NCBI GenBank assembly: GCA_028023455.1
Contig: JAQFVV010012442.1
Location: 2,142,903-2,206,902 of the forward strand
Direction: 5' to 3'
Length of the DNA stretch: 64,000 nt
From: Epiperipatus broadwayi
Taxonomy: Eukaryota; Onychophora; Udeonychophora; Euonychophora; Peripatidae
Each line of letters starts with the position of its first letter. Position 1 is the stretch's first letter. A program made the translations under genes and the position numbers. Positions 50,029 to 61,533 of the stretch are shown one piece after another. Under the pieces are notes generated by a model. It had not been told where the DNA came from. It worked only from the letters and a program-made list of their open reading frames with translations, and made no database searches.

Positions 50029-51809
50029 ATTAGATGATGGAAATAGTTCAATATATAAATACAAATAAAAATAATACTTCTGTTAGAAGCTTTATCAAAT
50101 ACTGGTGGCTGTGTTAATAATTTAAAACTCCATTGTAGTCATTGCAGGTTAAAATAAGAGATCAAAAAGATATAATGGTTCAAGTTAAGAGAACTGTTAG
50201 GAGTTCAGACACAATATTGCAAATAAATATTAAAACATTTTGCAGTAAATTAACCTGATATAGTGTATATCAAATTGCATATGCATCAATAACGGATCAC
50301 AGGTAGCCTTTATCATCATGAAAACGATTTCCCATATTTTTAACTAAATAAAACAATCATAACGTTCTTAAACATTTTCCATAAATTAGCTATTTCATTT
50401 TCGACAACCCCTAATGAATGTATGGGTTATATTTATAACTTTTTACTTTAATTTTTAATTCTATAATCCGAATTCATTCTTACATATTTAACTATTTTAA
50501 GTTTACAAATAACAAATATTGTTAACAATGACATTTCAATTACCAAAACATATTTAAAACGTAATACACTGAAATATATGTCAGGCCTTTTTTTTTCAGA
50601 TTGTAATTGTATATAAAAATGTTTTATAATTGAAATAAAATGTCTTTTAATTCCATTTCTATAATCCAGATGAATTAAAGTTAGTAATACACAGATCCAC
50701 CAATTCGTTTTATTTTTAAAATTCCATAAAAAAAATAATTGATGCAATGATTATAAAGACATTCTTTTCTGAGTTTATCACAACTTCCTGTTTGATCGTT
50801 ATTACATTTCTTTTTATTTGTTATCTTTAAAATCAAATATTTTTAATAAACTCTGAGTGTAATAATATTTGTCCTAAAATAATTATTTTGCAAGTACTTT
50901 GCAAATACTTACCATAAATACATATAAGAGAAATATTTATTTTTCTTGTTTGATTTCAAACAAAATGTTATTGTTTGCAAGAACTCTCACAAGTATATTT
51001 GAGCTAAAAAAAGAATATATCTATCAACAATATTATCAGCTTAAAATTTTTATTACATTTTTATAATACTTTTTTCATTTTTTTTAAATTAATAAAGCAA
51101 TATATGCCTTAATCTCAGTTTTTATCATCAAATGTACCCAAAATGGCAAATAAATGCAAATGGTAACAACAGAAGAGCAAATTTAATTCAAAATGACCAA
51201 AACACAATTGTACCATATTATTTTTTATAATCTTTTTTTTTTCACAATTGAAATATATTTTCTATTGTGCACTCTGCCATTTTGAAATTCAAAACCTTGT
51301 GAAAGTTACTTTATAAGATGATTACAGATTTAATTTTATTAGATGGCAAAATAACTAGATTTTATTTATTTCATTTTTTTCTTCTAATATTTAATTTAAA
51401 AATAGATAATTACAACTGAATATTTTTGTTTGAAAAGTAGAAAATTACTTACTACTGTGTTCTCTGACAAGTAAAAGCTACCATATTTGTGAAGGTAAAG
51501 GATGGCAAGAAACAAATTAAAAAAAGACCAAACAAAACTAGTTCTGAATAAAACTTCTCTAATTTCTGAGAAGCTAAACTCTCTTTCAAATCTTTATTAT
51601 AAATAACTAATAATAAATCAGTCATTGACAGTTTTAATTTTAGATAATTTTAATAAAAATAAATATAAAAAAACACTTGGACTAATTGTTTATATAATTA
51701 CATTCAATTGGCGGTGCACTGATTTTGTCTGAGGTACAAAATCTAGAACATAATAAAAAGAATGATCATGAATCAGAAGAATATACCATAATTAATAACT
51801 TTCCCATAG
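50029..51809. other. AT-rich DNA without a recognisable gene
   Basis: No repeat family or gene recognised. The 99-codon frame at 50448-50747 on - is low-complexity and has no motif. Confidence 0.5.
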
Positions 51810-51814
51810 ACAAA

Positions 51815-52716
51815 TGTTGTGTTTTGTATAAAAATATACATGGAAATTCAAACATAAGTTTTGTACTCCAGAAAAAATAAAGAAAATATATTAGAGAAAT
51901 ATATTTTAGATCGATAATTGATAAAAATTTAATTAGTGATTAAATTTGCATAGAGCATCACAATGAAAAATATTTATGTATTTGCAATAAAAAAAATTGC
52001 ATTTGATAATTGCCAAAAGGTATTTGTTAATTACAAATATTTTTTGATACAGTGGAAATTGAAAATACTAATTAAAAAGACTAAAGGGAAATGCATGACT
52101 GATAACACCAAAGATGTATCTTGGATTGCTGAAGACCAACTGATGGGACTGTAAATAGTTTTGAGCATCTAGTGTTTTGTTCTACTTCCAGAGAATTTAC
52201 CAAAGGAATGATTGCAGAGAGATTTAAGTGATGGTAGCTGAAAAAATATTAAGTGACAATGATGCTGCTCTATTATAAAGCTGTCATGTTCACAAGCAGA
52301 AGCTGAACAGTGCCAAAGAATTTGGAAAACTGAGGCCAGATAAAACCATCTAGGAATCAGCCAGTTGTAAAGTGTGTGGTTCTCATTTCCAGTGAATTTA
52401 CCAAGTGGATGAATGCTAAGATATTTTAAGTGACAATAGCTGAAAGAAACTTAAGAGATAGTACATCACTCTAGTGTGAAGCCAACATGTTCACAAGCAG
52501 CAGCAGAACCAGGTCAAAGAGATTTGGAAGGGTACAGAAAGCAAACAGTTGTGAAGTGCATCGTGGCAATGCAACCAAAAGTGAACTATATATATATATA
52601 TTATGTTTGTGTGTAGTAATAACTTTTTGCTATTAATTACTTTTCATTCTTTATTTGTGGTTAATATTTATTGTTTTATTTGTTGGTATTTGGAGTGCTT
52701 GCATTTTGAATACACA
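51815..52716 (+). repeat. 5' LTR
   Basis: It begins TGTTGTGTTTTGTATAAAAA and ends AATACACA. It shares long near-identical stretches with 54232 onward, for example TATACATGGAAATTCAA and GATTTAAGTGATGGTAGCTG. Inside it two related units of about 200 bases follow each other (about 52182-52385 and 52386-52565), each with CCAGNGAATTTACCAA and CATGTTCACAAGCAG. A short (TA)n lies near 52587-52600. Confidence 0.8.
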
Positions 52717-52722
52717 ACTAGT

Positions 52723-52738
52723 TGGTGCAGTCACCAAC
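52723..52738 (+). promoter_or_regulatory. Putative primer binding site
   Basis: TGGTGCAGTCACCAAC starts six bases after the LTR end. TGG is expected opposite the CCA end of a priming tRNA. The tRNA is not identified. Confidence 0.5.
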
Positions 52739-53039
52739 TTGAAAGTGAAAATAGCAAATAAGTTAAAAAGTTAACAATCTAAGAAATAGTGAAAATGTCA
52801 CTAGGTTAGTCAGTAATAATGGACTAATGAAAATCATTTGGAATCAAAAATAATAAGAGGAAAATAATTGCTTTAATGTGTATGTCAGAACTAAGTGTCA
52901 TTGACATTCTAAGCAAGAATTTTGATATACCCATAGCAGAAGGAACAATATATAAAAAATACTCAACAAGATGAGTAGACCATTGAGACACATTGGCAGA
53001 CTGTCATTAAAAAGCAGGAGACAATGGAATGGCAAATTC

Positions 53040-53544
53040 ATAAAAGAATCACATTAAAAGAACTATCTAAAGGGTATGGATATGATAAGTTTGTAGACAA
53101 AATTTTGTTATATCAATTAATTGGGAGCACTTCAGGGAACAGTCTCTGACACAACCTGCTTGCTTATGCAAAATTAAAGTTTGAAGACATCATTAAAAAG
53201 AGAATCACCCATGAAGTTATCATGGAATAGGCAGCACTTTTCAATAATAAAAATCACAGCAAATTAACAGTGTATAATACCAAGCATGAAACAGAAATTA
53301 AAAAATAGTTTCTATACAAACAAAGGTTTTAGAAAAAAATATGAAGTGTTTTTGCTGTAGAAAACCAAAGCACTTCAAAGAGGACTATAGATTTAAAGAT
53401 GAACAATGTTATATTTATAAATGGAAAGATCATCTAGCACAAACATATAAAAAATCACCAGAAAGTGATAGTCAAAAAAGACAATCTATCACAGGCACAA
53501 AAAATAGAAATTATAGTGTTTACTATATATCAACTAATGGGTAA
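53040..53544 (+). pseudogene. Gag-like fragment with two zinc knuckles
   Basis: The open frame 53341-53544 encodes KCFCCRKPKHFKEDYRFKD followed by QCYIYKWKDHLAQTY, i.e. two knuckles of the CX2CX4HX4C type. In the first the last cysteine is tyrosine. In the second the second and last cysteines are tyrosine. The pattern CRFKD then C..C..KGH is typical of gag proteins of Ty3/gypsy-type elements, where the knuckles bind genomic RNA. Upstream, a capsid-like stretch (LKELSKGYGYDKFVDK at about 53060) is broken by stops at about 53143 and 53228. The protein is not functional. Confidence 0.65.
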
Positions 53545-53619
53545 AACATTAACATGAGGGATAAGACCAATTTGCAAATATGACACCCAAAACATAAGAT
53601 CAAAAACAGAATAATGTTA

Positions 53620-54130
53620 AATCACATCAAATAGAAATCACTAAATTACAAACAGAAAATAAGAATTTAAAGAAAGCTGTGAAAAGTTGTCAGATACAGT
53701 TACAATGCCAAAACCATCATGTGAATGAATTGACTTTAACATGGAAAACAAAAGCGATTTGATTATATCATTACAGACCAAACTGCAAAAGTTGAAATCA
53801 ATGGTGAACCTAACTAGAAAAGAAATCAGAGATCTTACAATCCAGAAATCATGAATTATATAATGAGCTGGAGCAGAAATTGCAAGAAAATCAGCATTTA
53901 CAGCAGAAGAATAATCAGCTGTTTAAAGAAGCAGAAGAATGGAAACAAAAAGTAAAAAAATTATCTGAACAGGTAGAGTTTTGGTACTAGTACAAAAGGA
54001 AGCAAACAAAAAAATGACCAAAAATGAAAATGAAATGGACACTTTCAAAGATTTTTTAGAAGAATGGAAATCTTTAGACAGTGAGCTGCCAGATTCAAAA
54101 AGCAAAAAACAAGGAAAACAGACTTTCTCC
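53620..54130 (+). pseudogene. Coiled-coil-like segment in the LTR element interior
   Basis: In two frames the sequence reads heptad-rich protein: LQTENKNLKKAVKSCQIQLQ (about 53650-53710), then NELEQKLQENQHLQQKNNQL and FKEAEEWKQKVKKLSEQVEF up to about 53985. Stops and shifts lie between and after. Downstream, several acidic and lysine-rich words remain before the purine tract. It occupies the place where pol would begin. It may be the gag C-terminus of this family or captured sequence. Confidence 0.5.
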
Positions 54131-54219
54131 AACAGGAAATAAAATCACCCAAGGTGGCCAGAAGAAAGAGTAGTTTAGATATTTTTGAAGGTCACATGGA
54201 TTAAGAGCTTTTTTTCTGA

Positions 54220-54231
54220 AATGAGGGGAAG
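54220..54231 (+). promoter_or_regulatory. Polypurine tract
   Basis: The purine-rich run AATGAGGGGAAG ends exactly where the 3' LTR (TGTCATA) begins. It is the expected plus-strand primer site. Confidence 0.6.
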
Positions 54232-54924
54232 TGTCATATTTTATATAAAAATATACATGGAAATTCAACTATAATTTTGCACTCCAGAAAAAAATAAAGA
54301 AAATATATTAAAGAAATATATTTTAGATTGATAATTAATAAAAGATTTAATTAGTGATTAAATTTGCATGAAGTGTAAAAATGGAAAATATTTATGTATT
54401 TGCAATAAAAATTGTGTTTAATAATGGCCAAGAAGTATATCTTAATTACAAATATTTCTTGCTACAATGGAAATTTAAAATAGTAATTAAAAAACTATAG
54501 GGAAATGCAAGACTGATATCATCAAGGATTAACCTTGGATTGTTGGAGACCAACTGAGGGGACTATAAATCGTTTTGAACAGTTAAGTTCATTGTTCTAT
54601 TTCCAGTGAATTTACCAAGTGAATGATTGAAGAGAGATTTAAGTGATGGTAGCTGAAAGAAGCTTAAGTGACAATGCAGTGCTCTCATACAAATCCAACA
54701 TGTTTTCAAGAAGCAACTGAACAGGGTCATAGAGTTTGAAAAACCAAAACATGAGGAAACCATTTAAGAAGCAGCCACGCGTGAAGCACTTGGTTCTCAA
54801 TTAGTGTAAATTTACTAAGTAAACAGGTGCTGGGATATTTTAAGTCACAATAGCTGAAAGAAGCTTAAGTGATGGTGCAGTGCTTTAGAGTGAAGCAATG
54901 TTTTTTTTTGCAAACAGCAAAGAG

Positions 54925-54927
<3 letters not shown>
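54232..54927 (+). repeat. 3' LTR, truncated
   Basis: Starts TGTCATATTTTATATAAAAA and follows the 5' LTR, including both internal 200-base units, up to AGAGAACTATATAT. There a (TA)n tract takes over. The last 115 bases or so of the LTR are not found after that tract. A matching tail lies at 60630-60757. Confidence 0.8.

Positions 54928-55019
<92 letters not shown>
54928..55019. repeat. (TA)n microsatellite at the LTR break
   Basis: About 45 TA units. The 5' LTR has only about seven TA units at the same place, so the tract has expanded here. Confidence 0.97.
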
Positions 55020-55022
<3 letters not shown>

Positions 55023-56899
55023 CTAACCTTCCTATTTTTCATTGAACTAGCTAAATCGAATCTACTGATGCAATTGAATGATGCATTCTAATTCTAACCT
55101 ACTTTAACTTAATGGCAACAATCCATTTTTTAACTTAATAAATAAATAGCTATTACTTTGAGACTGTATACATGAATATAGATTTATAAATAAAAACGCG
55201 AACTATGCTCAGTGGTTGGTTAGTTATAAAAAAATTCAGCTGCAAAGATATGCAGTTAAGATAAAGAAATAAATTAAAATCATAAAATAAATTATTATCA
55301 GTAAAATAAATAGTTGGAAAAAGATAGAAACTACAATCATTCTCTAATTAATAATTTAGAATAAAAATAACATTTTCTCTTAATATGTATTTGCACCTTT
55401 AAACAATAATGATAACTTCTCATGTTTTTGTTAATGCTTTTAAAAAATATATATTACATAAATTATTTGCCAATATGATTTGAAAATACCTTTCTTATAG
55501 TACAATTGAAAATTAAACTCTTTTATGCCACAACACAACTGTAATATCCATAATAATCGATCTCTTCTTAAGTAAGGAATAATGATAATGAGAATATTAA
55601 TTTCAGGGTTCCTTTGTTTACTTTAAGAAAATACTCTACAATACTATGCTGTCACACATGACTAACATTCTAGTAGGCTATAGGAAACATACACTTTACT
55701 TAAAAGCTAATGTGTCCTCATATATCATAACAACTACTATATTATTTAAAGGGGTGATAAATATGATCAATAATGAACTAAATAATTACATAAAATTTGA
55801 AATAATACAGCCTATTTATCCAGAATCTCAGCCATAATAATAGAAAGAACAACGGTACATTTTTTTCCTTCCATTATCCATGACAACGCAATAAATTAAC
55901 TAAAACTAATTAATTCAATAATTTATCTAAAATGTAACTGGAATACTGTGCAGTGAGGGTTAATAACTTGGAAATAAATTTATTTTTACAGTTACATAAT
56001 GTTTAGTCTGGAGTTTGCAATTCCCATAAAATAACTACAATCAAAGTGAAATGTTCAGATCTGCATAAATATTAAGATTTCTAAAGTTTGAAATGATTTA
56101 AGAAAATGTTTTGCAAATATTTTGCAAACACTCTTATACTTGGCATATAAAAAAAAATTGACAACGAATTTTAGATAAGACTACAATTTATTATCAACAC
56201 CGAACAAAACAAAATACACAAATTTATTAAATAATATAGCATAGATACTACACATAAATTATTACATTAAGCTGTCCTTTATCAGGGTATAAATTAAAAT
56301 AAATTCATACATGTTTGAAATCCCACTATTACACTGGATTAACTAGCTGACATGTGCAGCTTATTTATTACTACACTAATTGATAGTTTTGGTAAATTTT
56401 CTATAAGTTTCATACCTTGCAATATTGACTAATTATTTTTCTTTTATCTTATATATTACTATTATGATATGAAATCTATTAAAATATCAACTTTATTACT
56501 AATAAAGTTAACCAAGTTATGGTTTGTAATTAAATAAATTATGACTAATTATGAGTCATTTATCAGAAGTCCCACTCATCACTTCATGCTTAACTTAATG
56601 TTCACATAAACTATAATAAATATTTTAATTATGAATGACTTAATTCAAGTGAATAAAAAATTTTATATTGATAACATTAAAATATTGTGTTCGAATATTC
56701 CTTTAATAAGTAAGCATTTTAAAATATGCAATTTTTAAATTAATTTTCTCCATTGGTTTGCTTGTGAGCTACTAGCAAGGTTCAGTAGCACAATACAGAT
56801 ATTGATTTCAATTACTAAGGCACTATCATTCTTTAATCAATAAATCTTCACCATAATCTTTTTAAAAACTTTTATTTTCATCATATATATATTTAAAAT
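55020..56899. other. AT-rich DNA without a recognisable gene
   Basis: No gene, repeat family or splice-flanked exon could be supported. Confidence 0.5.
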
Positions 56900-57560
56900 C
56901 CTTTCAAATTCTTCATATTCCAACGTTTCGATTGTTTTTAATTACAATCATTTTCAAGGCAAAACTACAAAATACACAGAAATAATTGAATAAATAAAAA
57001 TACAAATACATCTTATAACTCTACATAAATACCAAAAATTGTATTATAATAATTTAAAAATAAATAATCATACATATTATACCATTAAATAATACATTTA
57101 CATTCTATTATCTTATCCAATTTTTTAAATAATTTTTATTACAAATCAATACTATAAACAATAATAAAAATAACCAATAAAACAATTTAAACATTACCTA
57201 TAAACTTCTATTTTATTTATATCACATTATATTTTATTTTTTACCAATGCCACTTTACCAATTCCATTCCAAATAAATACTTTAAATCATTTAAATATAC
57301 CCTTATTTAAATACTTTCATAGTACTTTTAAACACATTGTTTAATACATTCCTTTTAACACCTCTATATACCATTTATTTTATTTAACACTGGATTTAAT
57401 TCTTTTATATAATTACATTCTTTAATTATTCTTTCTTTATAATTCCTAACCTTTTCTATCATTTTAATACTATATATTTTTAAAAAGAATGGTGGAAGAT
57501 TTTTATTTGTTATGAATACTAAGGCACTACTGTTAATAAAGTGCACCCTGAGGAACTAAC
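56900..57560 (-). pseudogene. Penelope-like element 3' end (GIY-YIG tail and terminal sequence)
   Basis: The - frame 57364-57546 ends with NYKERIIKECNYIKELNPVL and NKINGI. This resembles the KEaxxI...N..G signature that closes the GIY-YIG domain of Penelope-like elements. About 440 bases further down, - reads CTTGAAAATGATTGTAATTA followed by AAACAATCGAAACGTTGG. From memory such a sequence is common at 3' ends of repeats of this kind, but I cannot verify it here. The catalytic GIY-YIG core is not preserved. This is a different subfamily from the 2.2 kb fragment. Confidence 0.45.
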
Positions 57561-58577
57561 ACCTCAAATCTAACATTTATCCTTGCCATAACTTTTAAAC
57601 AGAACACAATAATCTATAATTTCTATGGTGGAAAGTTATATTTAATTTCACATGAGGAATGCAAAAATAACAACTAATGTCTGCAGAGTAAAATACTACA
57701 CTAAAGCATTTGGTGGATTCTAGCCTATTTCTCAGGCATAAAGAATATATAGGTGTGGACTATATTTCACCACCTAAAGAAAAGAACATGCATGAAATAT
57801 AATCTTCTCTTGGGATTAAAACACATTAAGTATACTAAATATTATATAAACTCTGGATCATCCTCTTTATGAGACTCGATCACCTTGACTACCAAACTTA
57901 CCATAACATTATATCAAAATTAATCCTCTCATGGAAAATAAAATATTTTGGGGAGAGCATCTCCATCCCACAAAACAAAATACATTATAAATATTAAAAT
58001 ATGCTGATATTAAACATATACCAACTCTACACTTAGGCAAAATAGCTAATCACACTAATAATAAGAAACCTATATTAAATGTATACTTCAATCAATATCT
58101 GAAACCAATGATTTGAAATACAAGTCTCTGCCATGCAGAAAAGTATAATAAAATTAATTCTAATTAAGGAATATTTGACAGCAATATATAGCATACAAGG
58201 TTAAACTAAAATAAAGTGGACATACTATTAAAGAATAATTGTTACTAAATTACTTAATTAATAGAATATAAATTCTGTTGACTTTGGACAAGAAATATAT
58301 TGTTATAGCATATATTTAATGAAATAGTTACCTCTGATAAATTTAAAGTACTGTTCTACCATTAAAAAATATAAAACATCGTTTTTTAAACACCTAACAT
58401 GCAAATTTCATATCTCCAGTTGCATGTAATAAATCAGGTATATTTCAAAGGTATCACTTCATATTAAATATAAACTTAATCCAAAGTAATGATAGTAAGA
58501 CATACACTTGTCATTACAAGAGCTTAATATTATAATACAAAATATAATTTTACCAATTAGTTTTTTTTTTCTTTTTT
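57561..58577. other. AT-rich DNA without a recognisable gene
   Basis: Nothing recognised. If 58578-58697 is a real exon this would be its 3' side, but no clear polyadenylation signal in the first few hundred bases was found. Confidence 0.4.
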
Positions 58578-58697
58578 TTAAAAAAATGAAAACCAAAAAA
58601 AAACATGAAATAAATAGGATCCCATTAGCAGAACTATTTCTCTGTTGAGCTGTCTATCCAGGTAAAGAGTTTCCATTCGGTCACAGTCTCCAAAACA
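58578..58697 (-). CDS. Candidate downstream exon on the - strand (tentative)
   Basis: The first 80 bases stand out as GC-richer than everything around. On - they are preceded by ATTTATTGCTTTCAG, a good splice acceptor. Phase 0, which would follow the sushi exon at 61.5 kb directly, gives CFGDCDRMETLYLDRQLN then REIVLLMGSY and a T-rich hydrophobic end with TAA at 58578-58580. Another frame gives VLETVTEWKLFTWIDSSTEK and an earlier stop. I cannot tell which, if either, is used. Neither product is recognised. It could also be a conserved repeat fragment. Confidence 0.25.
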   Translation of the reverse strand, partial: CFGDCDRMETLYLDRQLNREIVLLMGSYLFHVFFWFSFF

Positions 58698-58700
58698 CTG

Positions 58701-60629
58701 AAAGCAATAAATACATTTTTTTTCTAATGAAAAGTTTTTTTTTTTCCTTTAGCAATTATAATAAAAAACATGTAAAAAATGTAGTAGAAATGAAGCTTAA
58801 TTTCCAATTGGATTATAATGATAAAGATCTGGATCCTAAAAAAGATGAATATTATAACATCGATGAAAAACATACACATTATTTGAAGAATATATGTATA
58901 GTTAGCTAGCTACAACATTGAAGAAGATGTGCACTTTTCCTAGATGTTAGTATTATAATAACTGCAGTTGAATTTGAGAATGAATGAAGCTACAAGAATT
59001 CCATTATGCATCCAATGTAAAATACAATCTAATTTTATTCTCAGTTCAATAAAGATATTATTAATTTGTCTTTTATAATTTTAGCACTTTACTTTGAAAT
59101 AGTATTTTTTTATTTCAAAAAATGCATGTATATTTAATTTTCACATTTATTTCAAATAAGGCTTTTTTTTTCTTTAAAAAAACCCGCATGTATATAATTT
59201 ATTATTATTATTTTTTTCCTTTTCAAAATTTTTCTTCCTAGACAATTATTAATGAGCCAAATATATCCCAATGTACAAAATGGCTTCATTTTTTTTTTTA
59301 TAAAAGCAAACAATATTTTTTTTACAAAATGCAGAAAAGTTTCTATTTTTTTTCTTTCTAATATTTCTTTTATCTTTATTTTATACCAGGAAAATATTAA
59401 CAGAGAAGAATAAGTCAGTAAATAATAATTTCTAACTTAAAAAACATTTCGTTTTCCTTACTTTAGATAAAACAAGAATTTGATTGATACTTTTGGTTAA
59501 TTTTTCCATTTTTAGTTTTGTTTAAAAACAATCTAACTTTCAAGATACAGTAATTATTAATGCAGAAAGTTTTTAAATTGTAGAGATAGCATAAATACAG
59601 AATGTCTTACCAAAATTTTTACCTGAACATTATAGATAGAGCTTCCATTATATTACAAAATTAAAAAATAATAATGTTACAAAATTTAGCACTGTTAACT
59701 CTGAAGGACAGAAGCAGACTATATGAAAAATAAATGAATTGAATATTTATTGATGTGATGTGATGTATTATGGCTTCTTCTTAAACAAAGGCAATAATAT
59801 CTCAGCAATTATGCCCAGATAAACCTGTTAGCCACTTTATTTTACATTCCCCACTTTAAATTTACCCATAATCTGCTCTATCCCATTTCCACAACATAAT
59901 CTTTGTCAACTCTATAACCTTTATATCTAAAACCCCCTTATCTTTTCCCAAACCCAGCATAAAAACCAATAATTCACTTTCTGTATAATCACTCCTTTCA
60001 TATTTATTTTTCCACAACTTCATTGTATGTACCCTTTCTGTTTTCAAACATTTACTTTCAATTAAAATTAAAATTATTGGTCATCTCTTTGACCCTAGCG
60101 ACCTCTACCAAAAAAAAATCATTTGATTATAACATAAACAAAAAAAGATCGTATAACTTATTAGAATCATGTGGTTTTCAATATTATTTAAAATCTATTA
60201 CAAAACAGTTTAATAAATGAAAATAATAAATACATTCAAACCAACAATAATTATCTGTGATTATAATTACCGATGAAATTATTTTCTTCAAAAATCAATT
60301 CATCAGAAGTTACTTTTTTGTAACAATACTATTTTAACAATTACTTAATTGACATTTATGTTTTGTTTTTTTTTTTACAAAACCATTTTAGAACTAAATA
60401 TAGTTTATTACATTTGTTTTAAATTATATTAACTTGCTCTTATTCCAATATCTTACTTAGATTATTCTATCATTTTAAAAACATGATATTGCATTGGTGA
60501 ACATATTGTTTATTCACACAAACCATGTCTAGGTAAAAAGAATAGCACACTTCATTAACCAAATATTATTTATTTTATTTTTTTAAAGAATAACATCAAT
60601 TTCATGCATAATGTTAAATGAAAGTAAGT
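58701..60629. other. AT-rich DNA with one unassigned frame
   Basis: Mostly low-complexity. The less AT-rich patch at 59820-60110 contains the frame described separately. Confidence 0.45.
59862..60047 (-). pseudogene. Unassigned protein-like frame, possibly retroelement
   Basis: Sixty-one codons with balanced composition, unlike random AT-rich frames: KLWKNKYERSDYTESELL, then VFMLGLGKDKGVLDIKVIEL and TKIMLWKWDRADYG before TAG/TAA-rich sequence. The arrangement (aromatic-basic start, LGLGKDK turn, hydrophobic helix with KWDRADYG) vaguely recalls the region after the thumb in LINE proteins, but no diagnostic motif is present. No splice sites fit. Treated as a fragment of unknown origin. Confidence 0.2.
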
Positions 60630-60757
60630 GCCAAAAGCACTCGGTTACTATATATATATATATATTGTGTATAGTGATAACTTTCCATCATTTATTTGTG
60701 GTTATTATTTATTGTTTTATTTGTTGGTATTCAAAGTCATTGCATTTTGAATACGAA
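60630..60757 (+). repeat. LTR tail fragment
   Basis: From CCAAAAG and a (TA)n tract it continues ATAACTTTCCATCATTTATT, then TGTTTTATTTGTTGGTATT and GCATTTTGAATAC. This matches the end of the 5' LTR at about 52565-52716. It is followed by ACAAA, the same five bases that precede the 5' LTR. Confidence 0.75.
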
Positions 60758-60849
60758 ACAAACGTCATATCAAATTTAATTTATTTTACTTCAGTGTTTT
60801 GGAAAAAATAATTCGAAAAGAGAAAACAAAAATAAAAAACTAAAAAAGA

Positions 60850-61290
60850 TAAATTGATAACTATATAGGCAAGTAGATAGATACATAAAAACCAACATGT
60901 AAAACAGAAAACAGTGAGATAGTTAAACAAAAGCAGAAAGACAATTTTTTAAGTCAACAGATAAACATGCAAACATAGAGAATATAGACAGGCATTTATA
61001 TAAAAATAGATACAGACACACAAACAAATTGACAAAAGGAAACACAGATAGGAAATCAAAGATGGATGAACATACAAACAGATAAAATATAGGTAATATT
61101 ATACAAAATATAAAAAAAAAATTGATAGACTGATAAAAATGACAATTATATGAAGATATATAGATCGTCTTGTATGGATAGATAGATAAAAAATAAAATA
61201 TACAGCTATAAAAGTAGATAATTAGCTTTCCTAATAAATAGGTAGGAAAATGGATAAATAGATCATTATCTAATTATGTAGATAGATAAG
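60850..61290. repeat. Degenerate GATA/GACA/CATA-rich tract
   Basis: About 440 purine-rich bases with scattered TAGATAGATA, AGACAG, ATACATA and AAACAGA words. It looks like a strongly decayed tetranucleotide array on + with few C/T runs. Confidence 0.5.
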
Positions 61291-61533
61291 ACAACAAACA
61301 GAAAAATTATTAGGAAAATCAATAGGTATGGTGGTATATTCTTATACAGTGATATAGGCAAGATACACAGTCACTTACAAAATATTAAAAGGCGTGAAAG
61401 TTGCCTTGACAGCAGTGAGAAATATTGATTACTATATTTTACTGTGAATGTTTAGGTGGTTACTGGTTGGAACTTAATTATATATATATATACTTTTTAA
61501 CATTTTGTATATACTATGATAATAAACACTTAC

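Larger units (their letters stand above)
51815..54927 (+). mobile_element. LTR retrotransposon, gag-like only, 3' LTR truncated
   Basis: Two direct repeats (51815-52716 and 54232-54927) bracket an interior of 1.5 kb. Just inside the left repeat is a TGGTGCAGTC primer-site-like word, and just before the right one a purine tract GAAATGAGGGGAAG. The interior codes for a gag-like zinc knuckle and a region rich in coiled-coil heptads. It contains no protease, RT, RNase H or integrase. It is therefore either an internally deleted copy or a non-autonomous family. The five bases before the left LTR are ACAAA. Confidence 0.85.

Noticed and set aside
53341-53544. A host CCHC zinc-finger protein
   Set aside because: It lies between two LTRs with a primer site and a purine tract, and has the gag knuckle pattern.
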